Shown here piece by piece: positions 1 through 9,674 of a stretch of 64,000 nt of DNA (position 1 is its first letter; the number at the start of each line of letters is the position of its first letter). The translations under genes and the position numbers were made by a program. Below the pieces are notes generated by a model. The model worked only from the letters and a program-made list of their open reading frames with translations. It did no database searches and had not been told where the DNA came from. The stretch lies in contig NZ_VTSR01000032.1 in the NCBI RefSeq assembly GCF_008329715.1, forward strand, positions 124,001 through 188,000. The letters run 5' to 3'. Source of the DNA: Gimesia chilikensis (GTDB lineage: Bacteria; Planctomycetota; Planctomycetia; Planctomycetales; Planctomycetaceae).

Positions 1-1
1 T

Positions 2-2107
2 GCGATTCTGGATGCTACTATCAGTGAAAGCAGCCTGGTTCAGAGTAACAGCCTGTTTTTACAGGCGGCAACAGGAATCGGTGGAGCAGGTGATGCGGAC
101 CTCGATATCGAAGCGAATCAAATTATAGCGGACTCCTACCAGGGGCCGCTCATGCTCGACAACTTCGGGGGCCTGTTTCTTCAGCTTGCTGAACTCCCTG
201 ATCTGGTTCTCAATGAAGATGCGGGCGAACAGACGATTCCTCTCTCGCTGATTACGACTGCGGGAGGCACATCTCAACCGCTAAGTGTGACGGCCACGAG
301 CAGTCAGCCATCCCTGATTCCGAATCCCCAGATAAACTATCTCGCCGGCGATACCACAGACAGCCTGGTTTTCACACCGGCGTCCGAGCAGAACGGGACG
401 GCCACGATCACCCTCCTGGTAACAGATGGAGGCGCCGATCATCTGCTGGAGACAACGGGAGATAACCGGTCCATTGAGCTGACATTCGACATCACGGTCA
501 GCCCGCAGAATGATGACCCCGAACTGGATCCACTCGGTGATCTTTTAGTGAGTGCAAATGCACCTGAGCAGACGGTTCTCTTTAGTGGTATTACTGCCGG
601 TGGTGGCGAAGTGCAGCCCTTGCGTGTTACGGCGGAAAGCAATAATCCGGGTTTAATTGCAGACCCGGTGGTCAACTATGCGTCGGCTGATTCAACCGGC
701 AGTCTGAGCTTCACTCCTGTCGCTGACCAGACGGGGACCGCCACAATTACGGTCATCGTGGAAGATGGTGGACTGGATGGTGATCTGGAGACAACCGCTG
801 ACAATGCCACATTGACTCGAACGTTTGTTGTTACTGTGAGCGTGCTGGAAACAGTCTCCTTGCGCGTCATGGACGATCCAACCGCAACTGATGCGAATGG
901 AGAAACGGAATCGTTGTCCGCTGAGGTGAACTGGCTTGGTGAGTGGGACAGTTACTGGCTCGAACTCTGGGTGAGCACCGAAGACCTGAATTCCCAGGGG
1001 ATCACATCGGTTTCGCTGGACCTGGCCTATCTGACGGATCTGACTTCAGCGACCGGCATCGAATATGGTGCGGCATTTTCCCAGAATCAGTCCGGGACGA
1101 TAAATGATGAGAACGGTCTAGTCGAAGGTCTGTCAGCGACAACCGATTTAACGGACCTGGGAATCAATACGCAGTTGCTGTTCGCACGAATCCGATTTGA
1201 ATCACTGGCCGAGGATAACGTTCTGCTGGACCTGGAGGGGCAACGCATTGGTCCGCATGATCCCGGTTTCCAAATTCAGACTTTACAGATCGGACTGGCA
1301 AGTGAGCGGGTGAGCCAGAACGCGATCGAGGATCATACCGCCGCTGCGATCTGGGCCAACCCGTTCGACCTGAATGATGATGGCCAGATCAGCTTCCGGG
1401 ATCTGCTGCTGTTTGCGAGTGTTTACAACAGTTTCACTGCGGAGTCGAGTTCACAGTATGCCTGGTTCAGTGACTTCAACCAGAGTGGTCGCGTCGCTTT
1501 CCGGGATCTGGTCTTACTGGCGACGAATTACAATAAATCAAAGCTTCTGCAGCAGCAAGTGATTTATCCCAATAATTATCCCCAGGATTGGGATCAGCAG
1601 CTACAGGTTTCATCGCTTCTGGATACTCCCTCAACGGCAAGGGAATTAAATCAAAACCAGGCACAGACCGCTCTGCAGAGTGCTGTGGATGATGTGCGAC
1701 CGAAACTGAGTGACGAGGGACAGCAGAAGCTGGCACAGGTTCAGGTCGAGGTGGTCGATCTGTCGGGAAACACACTGGGCAGGGTAGAAGGGAATACGAT
1801 TTATCTCGATGTCAATGCGGCCGGTTATGGCTGGTTTGTTGATCAGACGCCCCGGGATCATAGTGAGTTTTATTCTGACGGCCAGCTGTCACTCATCGCA
1901 TTGCCTGACAGCGAGGCAGCGGGTTTGATTGATCTCTGGACAGTGATCCGACACGAACTGGGGCACCTGCTGGGTTATGAACATACAGACGACGGATTGA
2001 TGGAAGCAGTGCTGGATCCTGGCGAACGAAAGTTAGCTGACTGGTCAGAGGAGACCGATGACTTTTTTGCGTCGCTGGAAGACGATACCGAACTGCTCTC
2101 GTTCTGA
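2..2107 (+). CDS. Surface protein with cadherin-like repeats, dockerin-like EF hands and metzincin motif (5' truncated)
   Basis: The reading frame is open from base 2, so the gene begins before the window; the first ATG at 152 is internal. Two repeats of about 90 residues (around 230-510 and 540-830) share the pattern of a VTA-S-S--P-LI core followed by a TGTATIT-type strand, as in planctomycete adhesion/cadherin-like proteins. Two adjacent dockerin-like EF-hand segments follow (DLNDDGQISFRDLL and DFNQSGRVAFRDLV, about 1367-1530). The C-terminal 130 residues contain HELGHLLGYEH, an exact HExxHxxGxxH zinc site, then a GLME sequence that could be the Met-turn, so a matrixin-like metallopeptidase fold is likely. 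Probably exported and cell-surface associated, but the signal peptide is outside the window. The specific function is unknown. Confidence 0.8.
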   Translation, partial: AILDATISESSLVQSNSLFLQAATGIGGAGDADLDIEANQIIADSYQGPLMLDNFGGLFLQLAELPDLVLNEDAGEQTIPLSLITTAGGTSQPLSVTATSSQPSLIPNPQINYLAGDTTDSLVFTPASEQNGTATITLLVTDGGADHLLETTGDNRSIELTFDITVSPQNDDPELDPLGDLLVSANAPEQTVLFSGITAGGGEVQPLRVTAESNNPGLIADPVVNYASADSTGSLSFTPVADQTGTATITVIVEDGGLDGDLETTADNATLTRTFVVTVSVLETVSLRVMDDPTATDANGETESLSAEVNWLGEWDSYWLELWVSTEDLNSQGITSVSLDLAYLTDLTSATGIEYGAAFSQNQSGTINDENGLVEGLSATTDLTDLGINTQLLFARIRFESLAEDNVLLDLEGQRIGPHDPGFQIQTLQIGLASERVSQNAIEDHTAAAIWANPFDLNDDGQISFRDLLLFASVYNSFTAESSSQYAWFSDFNQSGRVAFRDLVLLATNYNKSKLLQQQVIYPNNYPQDWDQQLQVSSLLDTPSTARELNQNQAQTALQSAVDDVRPKLSDEGQQKLAQVQVEVVDLSGNTLGRVEGNTIYLDVNAAGYGWFVDQTPRDHSEFYSDGQLSLIALPDSEAAGLIDLWTVIRHELGHLLGYEHTDDGLMEAVLDPGERKLADWSEETDDFFASLEDDTELLSF

Positions 2108-2163
2108 CTGTGTTTAGAATCCAGTCTGGTATATCAAGAGTTGAACAGAGATCCGCAATTGGA

Positions 2164-3513
2164 TCAGGTCAGTAATTGCTGGACGGGGCCGGTGCTGTCG
2201 GCGAAGCGGTCGAGCTTGAGGCCCATGACTTGTGCGTGCGTGAGCCAGAGGTTGGCCAGGGCTGTGCCATCTGAGCAGTGCAGATGCTGTCCCGTCTTTA
2301 AGCGTCCTCCACCGGAACCGGCGACGACGATGGGCAGGTCGGTATATTGATGGGTGGCACCATCGCCCAGACCAGAGCCATACGTGAAGATGGTATTATC
2401 CAGTAATGTCGTCCCATCCGACTCGCGAATGGCATCCATCTTCTCAACGAGATAAACAAACTGTTCCATATGGAATCGATCCACCTGCAGCAGTTCTTTC
2501 ATAAACTTATTCTGATTATGCGACATCTGATGATGGCTCATCGGTTTGTCGAACAGCGATTCGTAGCGCATGGGGGTATCCCAGCGTTCGGGGCCAATCA
2601 TCAGGGTGGCCACATTGGTTAAACCTACCTGCAGGGCTGCGACCATCAGGTCTCCCATCAGGCGAATATACTGGCCACGGGGGAGCTGGGAGTTATCTGG
2701 TTCTTTGACGGAAGCTTTGCCTATTTCATGTTTGATCTGATCGAGTTTGTCCATCTGTTCTTCGATCGTCCTGATGCCATCGAAGTACTCCTCGAATTTC
2801 TCACGGTCTGCCCGGCCGAGCCGTCTGTTTAATGAACGTGCATCTTCGAGAACCAGTCCCGTGATGTCGCGAAAGGCCTGGTTCTCCTGTGTGCCGAACA
2901 TGTGGCGGTAGACTTTTCGTGGATCACGCATCGAAGGCGCGACATGCCCCGTGCCATACCAGGAGATATTGTCAAAATAGATCGACTCTTTGTTGTCCCG
3001 ATGGCTGTTGCAACTCAGTTCCAGAGTACGGAACGGAGTCTTCTCTCCAACGTGGTCCGCAATGATATGATCGAGCGTACGCGCCAGCGGGTATACCGAC
3101 GACTTGACTGCATGGGCAGTGGCGCTACTTAAAAAACAGGAGGCACATTGGGCGTGCACATCGCTTCCATGCTTGTAGAAGCGATCCATGCCGGTGATGA
3201 GCGTGACTTTCTGCTTTACTTTTTCGAGTGGTTGCTGCGTGGGCGTCAGTTCTTGCAGAGGACGCATCCCGACTTCCAGACCGGTTTCCCGGGTAATCTC
3301 TTCCTGACTGCTTGTGAATTTGGGAATCGCCGCATTTTGTTCGCCCGGAAAGAAACCGCGACGCACCACGCCAATGGGCACATAGAAGACTGCCAGACGT
3401 TGAGCCGGTTGCGGAGGAACTTCAGAGTGTGCGAGACTTTCCAGCCAGGGCAATGCCAGTGTTGCACCTGCTGCTCCGCGGAGAAATGATCGCCGACTGG
3501 TTTTCATCATCAT
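2164..3513 (-). CDS. DUF1552 family secreted protein (Tat signal)
   Basis: A 449-residue protein whose N-terminus carries a twin-arginine signal (SRRSFLRG followed by a hydrophobic GAAGATLALPW stretch), so it should be exported folded by Tat. The rest, with its TLELSCNSHRDNKES region and the GSGLGDGATHQYTDLP end motif, matches DUF1552, a planctomycete/verrucomicrobial family related to DUF1501 sulfatase-like proteins. Family members nearly always pair with a cytochrome-containing DUF1592 protein, and here that partner lies 22 bases upstream on the same strand. The biochemical role is not established; a periplasmic redox or hydrolytic function is only inferred. The start is one of several consecutive ATG codons (MMMKTSRR), so it is uncertain by a few residues. 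Confidence 0.9.
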   Translation of the reverse strand: MMMKTSRRSFLRGAAGATLALPWLESLAHSEVPPQPAQRLAVFYVPIGVVRRGFFPGEQNAAIPKFTSSQEEITRETGLEVGMRPLQELTPTQQPLEKVKQKVTLITGMDRFYKHGSDVHAQCASCFLSSATAHAVKSSVYPLARTLDHIIADHVGEKTPFRTLELSCNSHRDNKESIYFDNISWYGTGHVAPSMRDPRKVYRHMFGTQENQAFRDITGLVLEDARSLNRRLGRADREKFEEYFDGIRTIEEQMDKLDQIKHEIGKASVKEPDNSQLPRGQYIRLMGDLMVAALQVGLTNVATLMIGPERWDTPMRYESLFDKPMSHHQMSHNQNKFMKELLQVDRFHMEQFVYLVEKMDAIRESDGTTLLDNTIFTYGSGLGDGATHQYTDLPIVVAGSGGGRLKTGQHLHCSDGTALANLWLTHAQVMGLKLDRFADSTGPVQQLLT

Positions 3514-3535
3514 TCTGCCATTCTACGCTAACATG

Positions 3536-5797
3536 TTACGGGATCGTTTCAGGATGAGTTTGCTGATTCAATGACACAGCCTGGTTTCCCTGCCTGACTG
3601 TACCCTGTAAGAACGGGCGACTCAATACGATTTGTTTGATGAGGGACTGGAACCGGTAATCTGCGGCTGCTGTTTCCGTTACAATCTCTTCCAGAGCCAG
3701 TGAATCAGCAGCTCCCATTTCGCGTCCCAGGGCGAATGCAAGCAGATGTGCTGCAAACGCGCGGGTAAATCGATCCTTTTCGGTCAGCAAAGCATCTTTA
3801 AACTCGATGATATTTGCGAATTCATGTTTGCTCAGCAACTTGCCACTGGCGTCGACCATTCGCCCCTTGGGGTATGTTATACGCCAGAGGCCGGCTGCAT
3901 CATAATTTTCTAAGGCAAACCCTAGTGGATCGATCCGCTGGTGACAGCCCGCACAGCTGGCATGTTCTCTATGGGCAGCAAATCGCTCACGCAATGTCAG
4001 GTTTTCTTCGCCGGACTTTGGCTTGTCTTCCAGTAAGGGGACATCAGCGGGCGGAGGTTTGGGGGGATCATTCAGTATGACACCCGCAATCCAGGCGCCG
4101 CGTGTGATCGGCTGAGTTCGCGTGGCATTTGATGTCATCGTCATGACGGCTGCGTTGGTGATGACTCCGCCCTGCCGCCGGTCTTTGACAGGCACACGTC
4201 GAAATTGTACTGTCACCGGGGAACCTGGATTTCCGCGCGTCCCATCGCGGTACCAGGCATTCAATAAATCGCTACGATAACTGAAATCGGAATCGATTAA
4301 CTTGAGGACGGACTGATCTTCAATCAGTAAGGTTTCAAACAAAAGCAATGGCTCCAGCATCATATGCATGCTGGCACGGTACTTGGAAAAGTAGAACTGT
4401 GGATACCGCTGTTGATCAGGAGTGGAAGAGATAATGCGTTCCAGTTGCAGCCATTGGGTAGGAAAACTGTCGCAAAATCGTTTCAGACGCTCGTCATGCA
4501 GCATGCGGGCAACCTGCTCCGTTAAAACGTCAGGCTCATGAAGTTTTCCAGCCGTGGCCAGATCGAGCAGGGGCTGGTCAGGAATACTTCCCCAGAGGAA
4601 AAACGAGAGACGCGAAGCCAGGCTGAAATCATCAATGCCTGTCTGATTCGGAGAGGCTCCGTCGGCGGGCTGATCATACAGATAGAAAAACTGGGGCGAA
4701 GCCAGTACCGCTGCTGCCGCTTCCTGCATGCTTTCCGTAAAAGACTTTTGTTGTTGTATCTGACTTATAACATACGAGGTATAGCGCTCTACAAGTTTGT
4801 CACTGGCGGGACGTCGAAAAGCGCGCGTCAGAAATTTCCTTAAGCGGGCTTCTACGATTGCCTGTGTTTCTTCGGTCGTGCCTTCTGCCGGAGCTGCGAA
4901 GAACTGCTTCCAGATACCACAGGTTTTGGAGTTGAAGTCGGTACTGAAGACAATGGAACGGCTCAGTCTCAGAAATGATTCCAGCAGTAGTGGGGAAAGC
5001 GAGAGGTGATCGGCTCGATTATCGAACCCATTCTCGGCCCGCAGGTCCTGTGGAAAGGCGGCTACTCCGCCCAGTCGTTTTTCGATCAACTGCGACTTGC
5101 CCAGCGGACGACTGCCGACCCGCACCTGCTGAGGCATTTTTCCGGTTTGTGGCTGAAAGTAATTGTCGTACTCCCGCATCATCCGCTCTGGGAGTGAGAA
5201 GACTTCCACTTTCAGCTGGAACAGATCCTGAACGGCATTGTTGTACTGAAACCGGTTCATTCGTCGAATCGGTGTGCCTGGCACGTTCTCCGCTGATTCA
5301 ATCGATTGCTTCAGGTATGCTTTCAGACTGGCTACCAGTTGCGTGCGCGTCTTTTCAGCAAGAGGCTGTTCACTTTCAGGTGGCATGTATCCGGAGTCGA
5401 CTGCCTCAATTAAATCCTGCAACGTTTCGGGAGTGCTTACCAGTTGATCGGAATTTTGCAGGCTGAGCAGATTGACCTCGCCTTCAACCATTCCATGCTT
5501 GCCGTGACACTTCACACAGAACTGCTGAAAGGCCGGGCGGATGATGGTCGAGAAAGTGTCAGTCTGTGGATCAGGCGCAGGCTCAGCTCCCTGGCTAAAC
5601 AGGGGGGATAGCCAGATCGCCACAAAAACACTGCTATACGAAAATCGAGATATCAAGGTCGCCTCTGATCCGGGATTCACCAATGAGAATAAGACTGAGA
5701 CCGTTCTATGTATAACTTCTCGTTTATATATTAACTCAGCGCCCCCCACTGTGTCTATTACGGAGTGGATCTCCCCAGATTTCGTAGGAGTGAGCAA
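3536..5797 (-). CDS. Planctomycete-type cytochrome c protein (PSCyt1-DUF1587-DUF1595-DUF1592-DUF1588-DUF1585)
   Basis: The product has one c-type heme site near the N-terminus (CVKCHG) and a second CxxCH in the DUF1588 region (CAGCH). Between and after them are the usual blocks: DUF1587 (RRMNRFQYNNAVQDLF), DUF1595 (LTRAFRRPAS), DUF1592, DUF1588 (NATRTQPITRGAW to GCHQRIDPLGFALENYD) and DUF1585 at the end. It is first in an operon with the DUF1552 gene. The role is thought to be periplasmic electron transfer linked to degradation of complex substrates, but this is unproven for the family. The stated 5' end is the longest frame. A signal peptide starts at ISRFSYSSVFVAIWL, so translation probably begins at GTG 5680 or at TTG 5656, the latter preceded by AGAGG at 5 bases. 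Confidence 0.88.
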   Translation of the reverse strand: MLTPTKSGEIHSVIDTVGGAELIYKREVIHRTVSVLFSLVNPGSEATLISRFSYSSVFVAIWLSPLFSQGAEPAPDPQTDTFSTIIRPAFQQFCVKCHGKHGMVEGEVNLLSLQNSDQLVSTPETLQDLIEAVDSGYMPPESEQPLAEKTRTQLVASLKAYLKQSIESAENVPGTPIRRMNRFQYNNAVQDLFQLKVEVFSLPERMMREYDNYFQPQTGKMPQQVRVGSRPLGKSQLIEKRLGGVAAFPQDLRAENGFDNRADHLSLSPLLLESFLRLSRSIVFSTDFNSKTCGIWKQFFAAPAEGTTEETQAIVEARLRKFLTRAFRRPASDKLVERYTSYVISQIQQQKSFTESMQEAAAAVLASPQFFYLYDQPADGASPNQTGIDDFSLASRLSFFLWGSIPDQPLLDLATAGKLHEPDVLTEQVARMLHDERLKRFCDSFPTQWLQLERIISSTPDQQRYPQFYFSKYRASMHMMLEPLLLFETLLIEDQSVLKLIDSDFSYRSDLLNAWYRDGTRGNPGSPVTVQFRRVPVKDRRQGGVITNAAVMTMTSNATRTQPITRGAWIAGVILNDPPKPPPADVPLLEDKPKSGEENLTLRERFAAHREHASCAGCHQRIDPLGFALENYDAAGLWRITYPKGRMVDASGKLLSKHEFANIIEFKDALLTEKDRFTRAFAAHLLAFALGREMGAADSLALEEIVTETAAADYRFQSLIKQIVLSRPFLQGTVRQGNQAVSLNQQTHPETIP

Positions 5798-5982
5798 TAT
5801 TCATCTGGGGGGATGAATTCAGAGTGCTGGGTACAAACGGCTCTTGATTTTCTGTTTCAACCTAGCCTTATCCCACTGCGGTACTTGTGCCTGTCTGGTA
5901 GATAAACCAAACCGTTCTGATACAATCAAAGATCTCAACTTCTTACAGATATCATACCAGAGCCGAGGCGCAGGGCATTCCA

Positions 5983-7422
5983 ATGACAGATCAACGACCA
6001 AACATCATATTCATCATTACCGATCAGCAGCGCTTCGATACGATTCATGCTGCCGGCTATGATTTTATGGAAACGCCCCACCTGGATCGTCTGCATCGCG
6101 AGGGAATTGTATTCAACAACTGTTTCATCACGGCCGCTTCCTGTGCTCCTGCGAGAGCATCACTCTTTACAGGGCATTATCCACATACGACGGGGATTCT
6201 GAAGAATGCAGATACCTGGAAGCATGGCTGGATCGAAAACCTGCAGGAGGGAGGTTACCAGACGGTCAATATCGGCAAGATGCACAGCTGGCCTTACACG
6301 ACTCCCCTGGGCTTCGATCAACGGTACGTTGTGGAGAACAAAGATCGCTACCTGGAAGGTCGCTACTTTTACGATGAGTGGGACAAAGCCTTGCGCGCCC
6401 GCGGTCTGGTGAAACAGCAACGGGAACTCTATCGCCAGCTACCTGATTACAGAGAAAGCCTGGGCGCCTTCGACTGGCTGCTGGATGAGGATATGCATCC
6501 AGATATGTTCGTGGGGAATATGGCGGTCGACTGGATTCGCAATTACCCCGTCAGCGAACCGCTGTTTCTGGAAATTGGTTTTCCTGGCCCGCATCCTCCC
6601 TATGATCCGATTCCCCGGTATACCGAGTCTTATCTGAAAAAAGATCTCAACATCGCACCCGTTCTGGAAAGTGATCTGGTGCACCAGCCGGACCCATTAA
6701 AGGCAATGCGAATTCATAATCACGAGGTTGATCACGACTCAGTCGTGCATCTCCTTGATCCCACGGAAGAACAGCGACACCGACAGCGCGCCTATTATCT
6801 GGCGAACGTCACGATGATTGACGAAAAGGTGGGAGAGATCATGACTGCTCTGGAAGAGAAGGGGCTGCTCGACAACTCGATTGTCATCTTCAGCTCCGAT
6901 CATGGCGATTGCCTGACGGACCATGGACACAGTCAGAAATGGACCATGTATGATGTTATTACGCGTGTGCCGATGATTATCTGGGCGCCAGGTCGCTTTG
7001 GCGAACCGCGGGCGATTGATGGTCTGGTTCAGCAGATGGATCTGGGGCCCACATTGATGGAGCTTGCTGATATCCCCATCCCGGAACCAATGGCAGCACG
7101 CAGTCTTTTGCCGTTGCTGGAATCAGACCCTGAAGCTTCATCCTGTTTACGTGACGTCGTATTCGCCGAACAGGCCAAAGATGGCATTCTGACAACCAGC
7201 AAGTTTATGACCATGGTGCGCACGCAGGATTGGAAACTGGTTCATTTCCTGGACGAACCCTGGGGCCAGCTGTTTGATCTCAAAGCCGATCCCCTGGAGG
7301 TAGACAACCTCTGGGATGCGCCCGAACATGCCGAAAAGAAGAAAGAGCTGCTCGCCATCCTCCGCGAATGGCGTATTCGCGACAGTTATGAAAATTCTGA
7401 CCTCTGGGAAGAGTATCGGTGA
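5983..7422 (+). CDS. Type I sulfatase
   Basis: A 479-residue arylsulfatase-family enzyme hydrolysing sulfate esters. The signature CAPAR (CxPxR, Cys54) is the site converted to formylglycine. Metal ligands are visible as D14-Q15 near the start (PNIIFIITDQQR) and D306-H307 in SSDHGDCLTDHGH. No signal peptide is evident, which suggests a cytoplasmic location or an unusual export route. It is transcribed divergently from the cytochrome/DUF1552 operon across 186 bases. AGGG lies 8 bases before the ATG. Planctomycetes carry large sulfatase sets for sulfated algal polysaccharides; the substrate here cannot be read from sequence. It needs an FGE-type maturase. The FGE-like domain at about 57.3 kb is unlikely to be one because it lacks the C-terminal cysteine. 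Confidence 0.93.
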   Translation: MTDQRPNIIFIITDQQRFDTIHAAGYDFMETPHLDRLHREGIVFNNCFITAASCAPARASLFTGHYPHTTGILKNADTWKHGWIENLQEGGYQTVNIGKMHSWPYTTPLGFDQRYVVENKDRYLEGRYFYDEWDKALRARGLVKQQRELYRQLPDYRESLGAFDWLLDEDMHPDMFVGNMAVDWIRNYPVSEPLFLEIGFPGPHPPYDPIPRYTESYLKKDLNIAPVLESDLVHQPDPLKAMRIHNHEVDHDSVVHLLDPTEEQRHRQRAYYLANVTMIDEKVGEIMTALEEKGLLDNSIVIFSSDHGDCLTDHGHSQKWTMYDVITRVPMIIWAPGRFGEPRAIDGLVQQMDLGPTLMELADIPIPEPMAARSLLPLLESDPEASSCLRDVVFAEQAKDGILTTSKFMTMVRTQDWKLVHFLDEPWGQLFDLKADPLEVDNLWDAPEHAEKKKELLAILREWRIRDSYENSDLWEEYR

Positions 7423-7514
7423 CACTGATTATCGGCTATGAAGCTTGATCTGTGACTAATTTTCTGATTTCAGCCAGGCTGAGCGCTGGAAAAGCTCTGT
7501 ACCGTATGTCACGT

Positions 7515-7557
7515 AAAAAAAGAGCCACTTGCGGTGAATCACAAGTGGCTCTTTTTA
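7515..7557 (+). terminator. Intrinsic terminator after sulfatase
   Basis: A-tract, 13-base stem AAAGAGCCACTTG / CAAGTGGCTCTTT with an 10-base loop, then T5. It is nearly symmetric and could work in both directions. Its core resembles the hairpin after the CHAT gene at 51731-51768. Confidence 0.85.
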
Positions 7558-8046
7558 TGGTGGCGGGTGTCACTTTTGAGCTGGATATCAAGTTGAAAAT
7601 GATTTCGATAAATCCTATTGAATTCGATATTTGGGAAGAGCCGGTCCGAGAGAATTTCGAATTGGAGATTCCCTGAATCGGACACAGTCGGACTATTTTC
7701 GGAATGAGTATACACTTCTGAATCCCATCACTCCCATAAGAAGTTCTACAGCAGGTGTGATAACACCCACCCGACTGTCTGGGATCGTGTGAAGAATCAA
7801 CCGCACTGACACTCTGCTCTGGTCTACTCCCAGCAGGGGATCAGGGTGCCAGCGGTTATCCGGGGAAATCTCTGTAAGTCGAAGATTAATTGATATTTGG
7901 GAGGCGGGAGCTGGCCTGGATTAGAACTTTTAGAACAAAAAACAAATATTCTCTGACCGAATGTCCTGTTTCATTACATCACTCAGATAGATGAAACATA
8001 GGTCTGTTTTTTACTGCAATCTGAACACAGAGATCAGGAATGTCCC
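7558..8046. other. Intergenic region before pspA
   Basis: No coding sequence is convincing here. It contains a TGGTGGCGGG element directly after the terminator and, at 7673-7693, a 21-base word (CTGAATCGGACACAGTCGGAC) that recurs with one change at 61131-61151. The AT-rich 7925-8040 stretch should contain the pspA promoter, but no clear -35/-10 or sigma-54 box was recognised. Confidence 0.5.
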
Positions 8047-8748
8047 ATGAGAATATTTGAACGAATCAACGACATTATTGCGGCCAATATTCATGATATG
8101 CTCGATCAGTTTGAAGATCCGGAAGTCATGTTGAAACAGGCCATCCGGGAGATGGAACATTCAATTGATACCGTTACCCAGGATACGGCACGTGTGATGG
8201 CGGGTGAGAAGCGACTCATTCGGGAGTTGACCAAAAATGAAATGGAAGCTCAGAACTGGCAGCAACGTGCAATGCAGGCGGTCCAGAACGGAGACGATCA
8301 ACTGGCTCGCAAAGCGCTGGCCCGTAAAAAGGAACATGAAAACCTTTGTCAGGCCCTGAAAGAGCAACTGGAGCCGGTTAAAAAAGCGGGGGAAACGCTG
8401 AAGGTTCAATTGTCGGCGATGAAAGCCAAACTGGCTGAAGCGAAGCGGGAGTTGTCTGCTTTACTGCTGCGCAAGCGATCTGCAGAAATCCGGAAACAGT
8501 CGCGCACTTCATTGAGTTGCCAGCAGACCAAAGCCTTTAATGCGAATGCATTTCGCAAGTTCGATCGGCTGCGAGAAAAAGTCGAAGAAGCAGAAGCGGA
8601 AGCCGATGCAATGGATGAGTTAAACGCAATGGCTGATATGACCATGCTGGATCCCCGGGATACGTTTGCCAAAGATTCTCTGGCTGAGGGGGTTCATTCA
8701 CTGGAGATCGAAGAGGAGTTGAATGCACTGAAGCAGAAGAAGGACTGA
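8047..8748 (+). CDS. pspA: PspA/IM30 (Vipp1) family membrane-stress protein
   Basis: A 233-residue, almost entirely helical, charged coiled-coil protein. The N-terminus MRIFERINDIIAANIHDMLD and the following EDPEVMLKQAIREME are the typical amphipathic helix and first hairpin of PspA/IM30 (ESCRT-III-like) proteins. These bind the inner face of the cytoplasmic membrane and stabilise it under envelope stress. Length agrees with the family (about 220-230). Lys/Arg/Glu/Ala-rich coiled coil runs from about residue 30 to 200. The gene lies 26 bases before an ECF sigma factor gene, so stress response and signalling may be co-transcribed; that link is inferred. No PspF, PspB or PspC homologue is present in the window. 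Confidence 0.92.
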   Translation: MRIFERINDIIAANIHDMLDQFEDPEVMLKQAIREMEHSIDTVTQDTARVMAGEKRLIRELTKNEMEAQNWQQRAMQAVQNGDDQLARKALARKKEHENLCQALKEQLEPVKKAGETLKVQLSAMKAKLAEAKRELSALLLRKRSAEIRKQSRTSLSCQQTKAFNANAFRKFDRLREKVEEAEAEADAMDELNAMADMTMLDPRDTFAKDSLAEGVHSLEIEEELNALKQKKD

Positions 8749-8774
8749 TTCTTCTCAGGATGAAAACTTGACAA

Positions 8775-9674
8775 ATGAATCCGGCAATACTGAGAATGAA
8801 GAGTGCTTCGCTCGTACAGGATGAAAAAGGCCCAGCGTCCGTGAATCGATTCCCCCAAACCCGGCAGACGTTGATACAACGTATCGCGACCGATCGTCAA
8901 GCGCCGGAATGGAATACGTTTCTTGACGATTACTGGGGGCCGGTCGTCCGCTTTGCGATTCGATCCGGGAACCTGAAAATCCAGGATGCAGAGGACATTA
9001 CTGCTGAGACTTTCAAAACACTCTTCACAGCCGATCTGCTCTCACGCTGGCTGGAAGACCGGCGTTCCCGGCTGAGCACCATGTTGTGTGTGGTTGTCAG
9101 GAACCTGATTTCCAATCGGGCGAGGCTGCAGTCGGGGCGTGAGAAAATCATGCACGAACTCAAGCCTGTGCTGACTGCTGAGATTGCCAGGCGTCAACGA
9201 GATCCTGCGGAAGATCGTTTTTATGAAGCCTGGGCGGAATCACTGTTGCAATCAACGTTACTGCAGTTACAGCAGGATTATCTCAAGCGAGGGCGGGTGA
9301 ATGCATTCCGCGTATTTTACGGTCGAGTTCGGGAAGGATTGTCTAACCCGGAAATCGCGGACTGCCTGAACCTGAAGGTGACGGATGTCGAAAACCACTA
9401 TAAACGGACGCGGGGGCAGTTTACCGACCGTTTGCGCGGCGGCATTGAAGAGCATGTTCGCAGGTATGGGAATGAGGATGACTTCGCTCAGGAAGTCGCA
9501 TGGGAGTGGCAGACCCTGGGGGAGTATTTGAAAACGCACGGCGACCTGGAGTCTGTGTTCCGACAGCTTCCCACAGAGTCGGAAGAACTCCGCTGCCGCG
9601 AGCGCGAGTCGAAAGCCGATCTCTTACAGCAGCTGACTTCATTCATCGATCGAAAGACAGAACAGCATGACTGA
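8775..9674 (+). CDS. ECF-type RNA polymerase sigma factor
   Basis: A 299-residue sigma-70-family protein. Region 2 is visible as EWNTFLDDYWGPVVRFAIRSG then DAEDITAETFKTLF and SRLSTMLCVVVRNLISN. Region 4 is the helix-turn-helix around GLSNPEIADCLNLKVTDVENHYKRTR. The C-terminal 80 residues are an extension beyond usual ECF length, as in planctomycete-specific ECF groups paired with kinases. The stop codon overlaps the start of the downstream kinase gene by 8 bases (ATGACTGA), implying translational coupling. The likely role is to direct RNA polymerase to a regulon controlled by the kinase. The start may instead be the second in-frame ATG at 8796; no strong ribosome binding site decides between them. 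Confidence 0.88.
   Translation: MNPAILRMKSASLVQDEKGPASVNRFPQTRQTLIQRIATDRQAPEWNTFLDDYWGPVVRFAIRSGNLKIQDAEDITAETFKTLFTADLLSRWLEDRRSRLSTMLCVVVRNLISNRARLQSGREKIMHELKPVLTAEIARRQRDPAEDRFYEAWAESLLQSTLLQLQQDYLKRGRVNAFRVFYGRVREGLSNPEIADCLNLKVTDVENHYKRTRGQFTDRLRGGIEEHVRRYGNEDDFAQEVAWEWQTLGEYLKTHGDLESVFRQLPTESEELRCRERESKADLLQQLTSFIDRKTEQHD

Noticed and set aside
7900-7925. Possible sigma-54 promoter before pspA (CTGGCCTGG)
   Set aside because: The GC half of the -12 element is missing and no PspF homologue is in the window.
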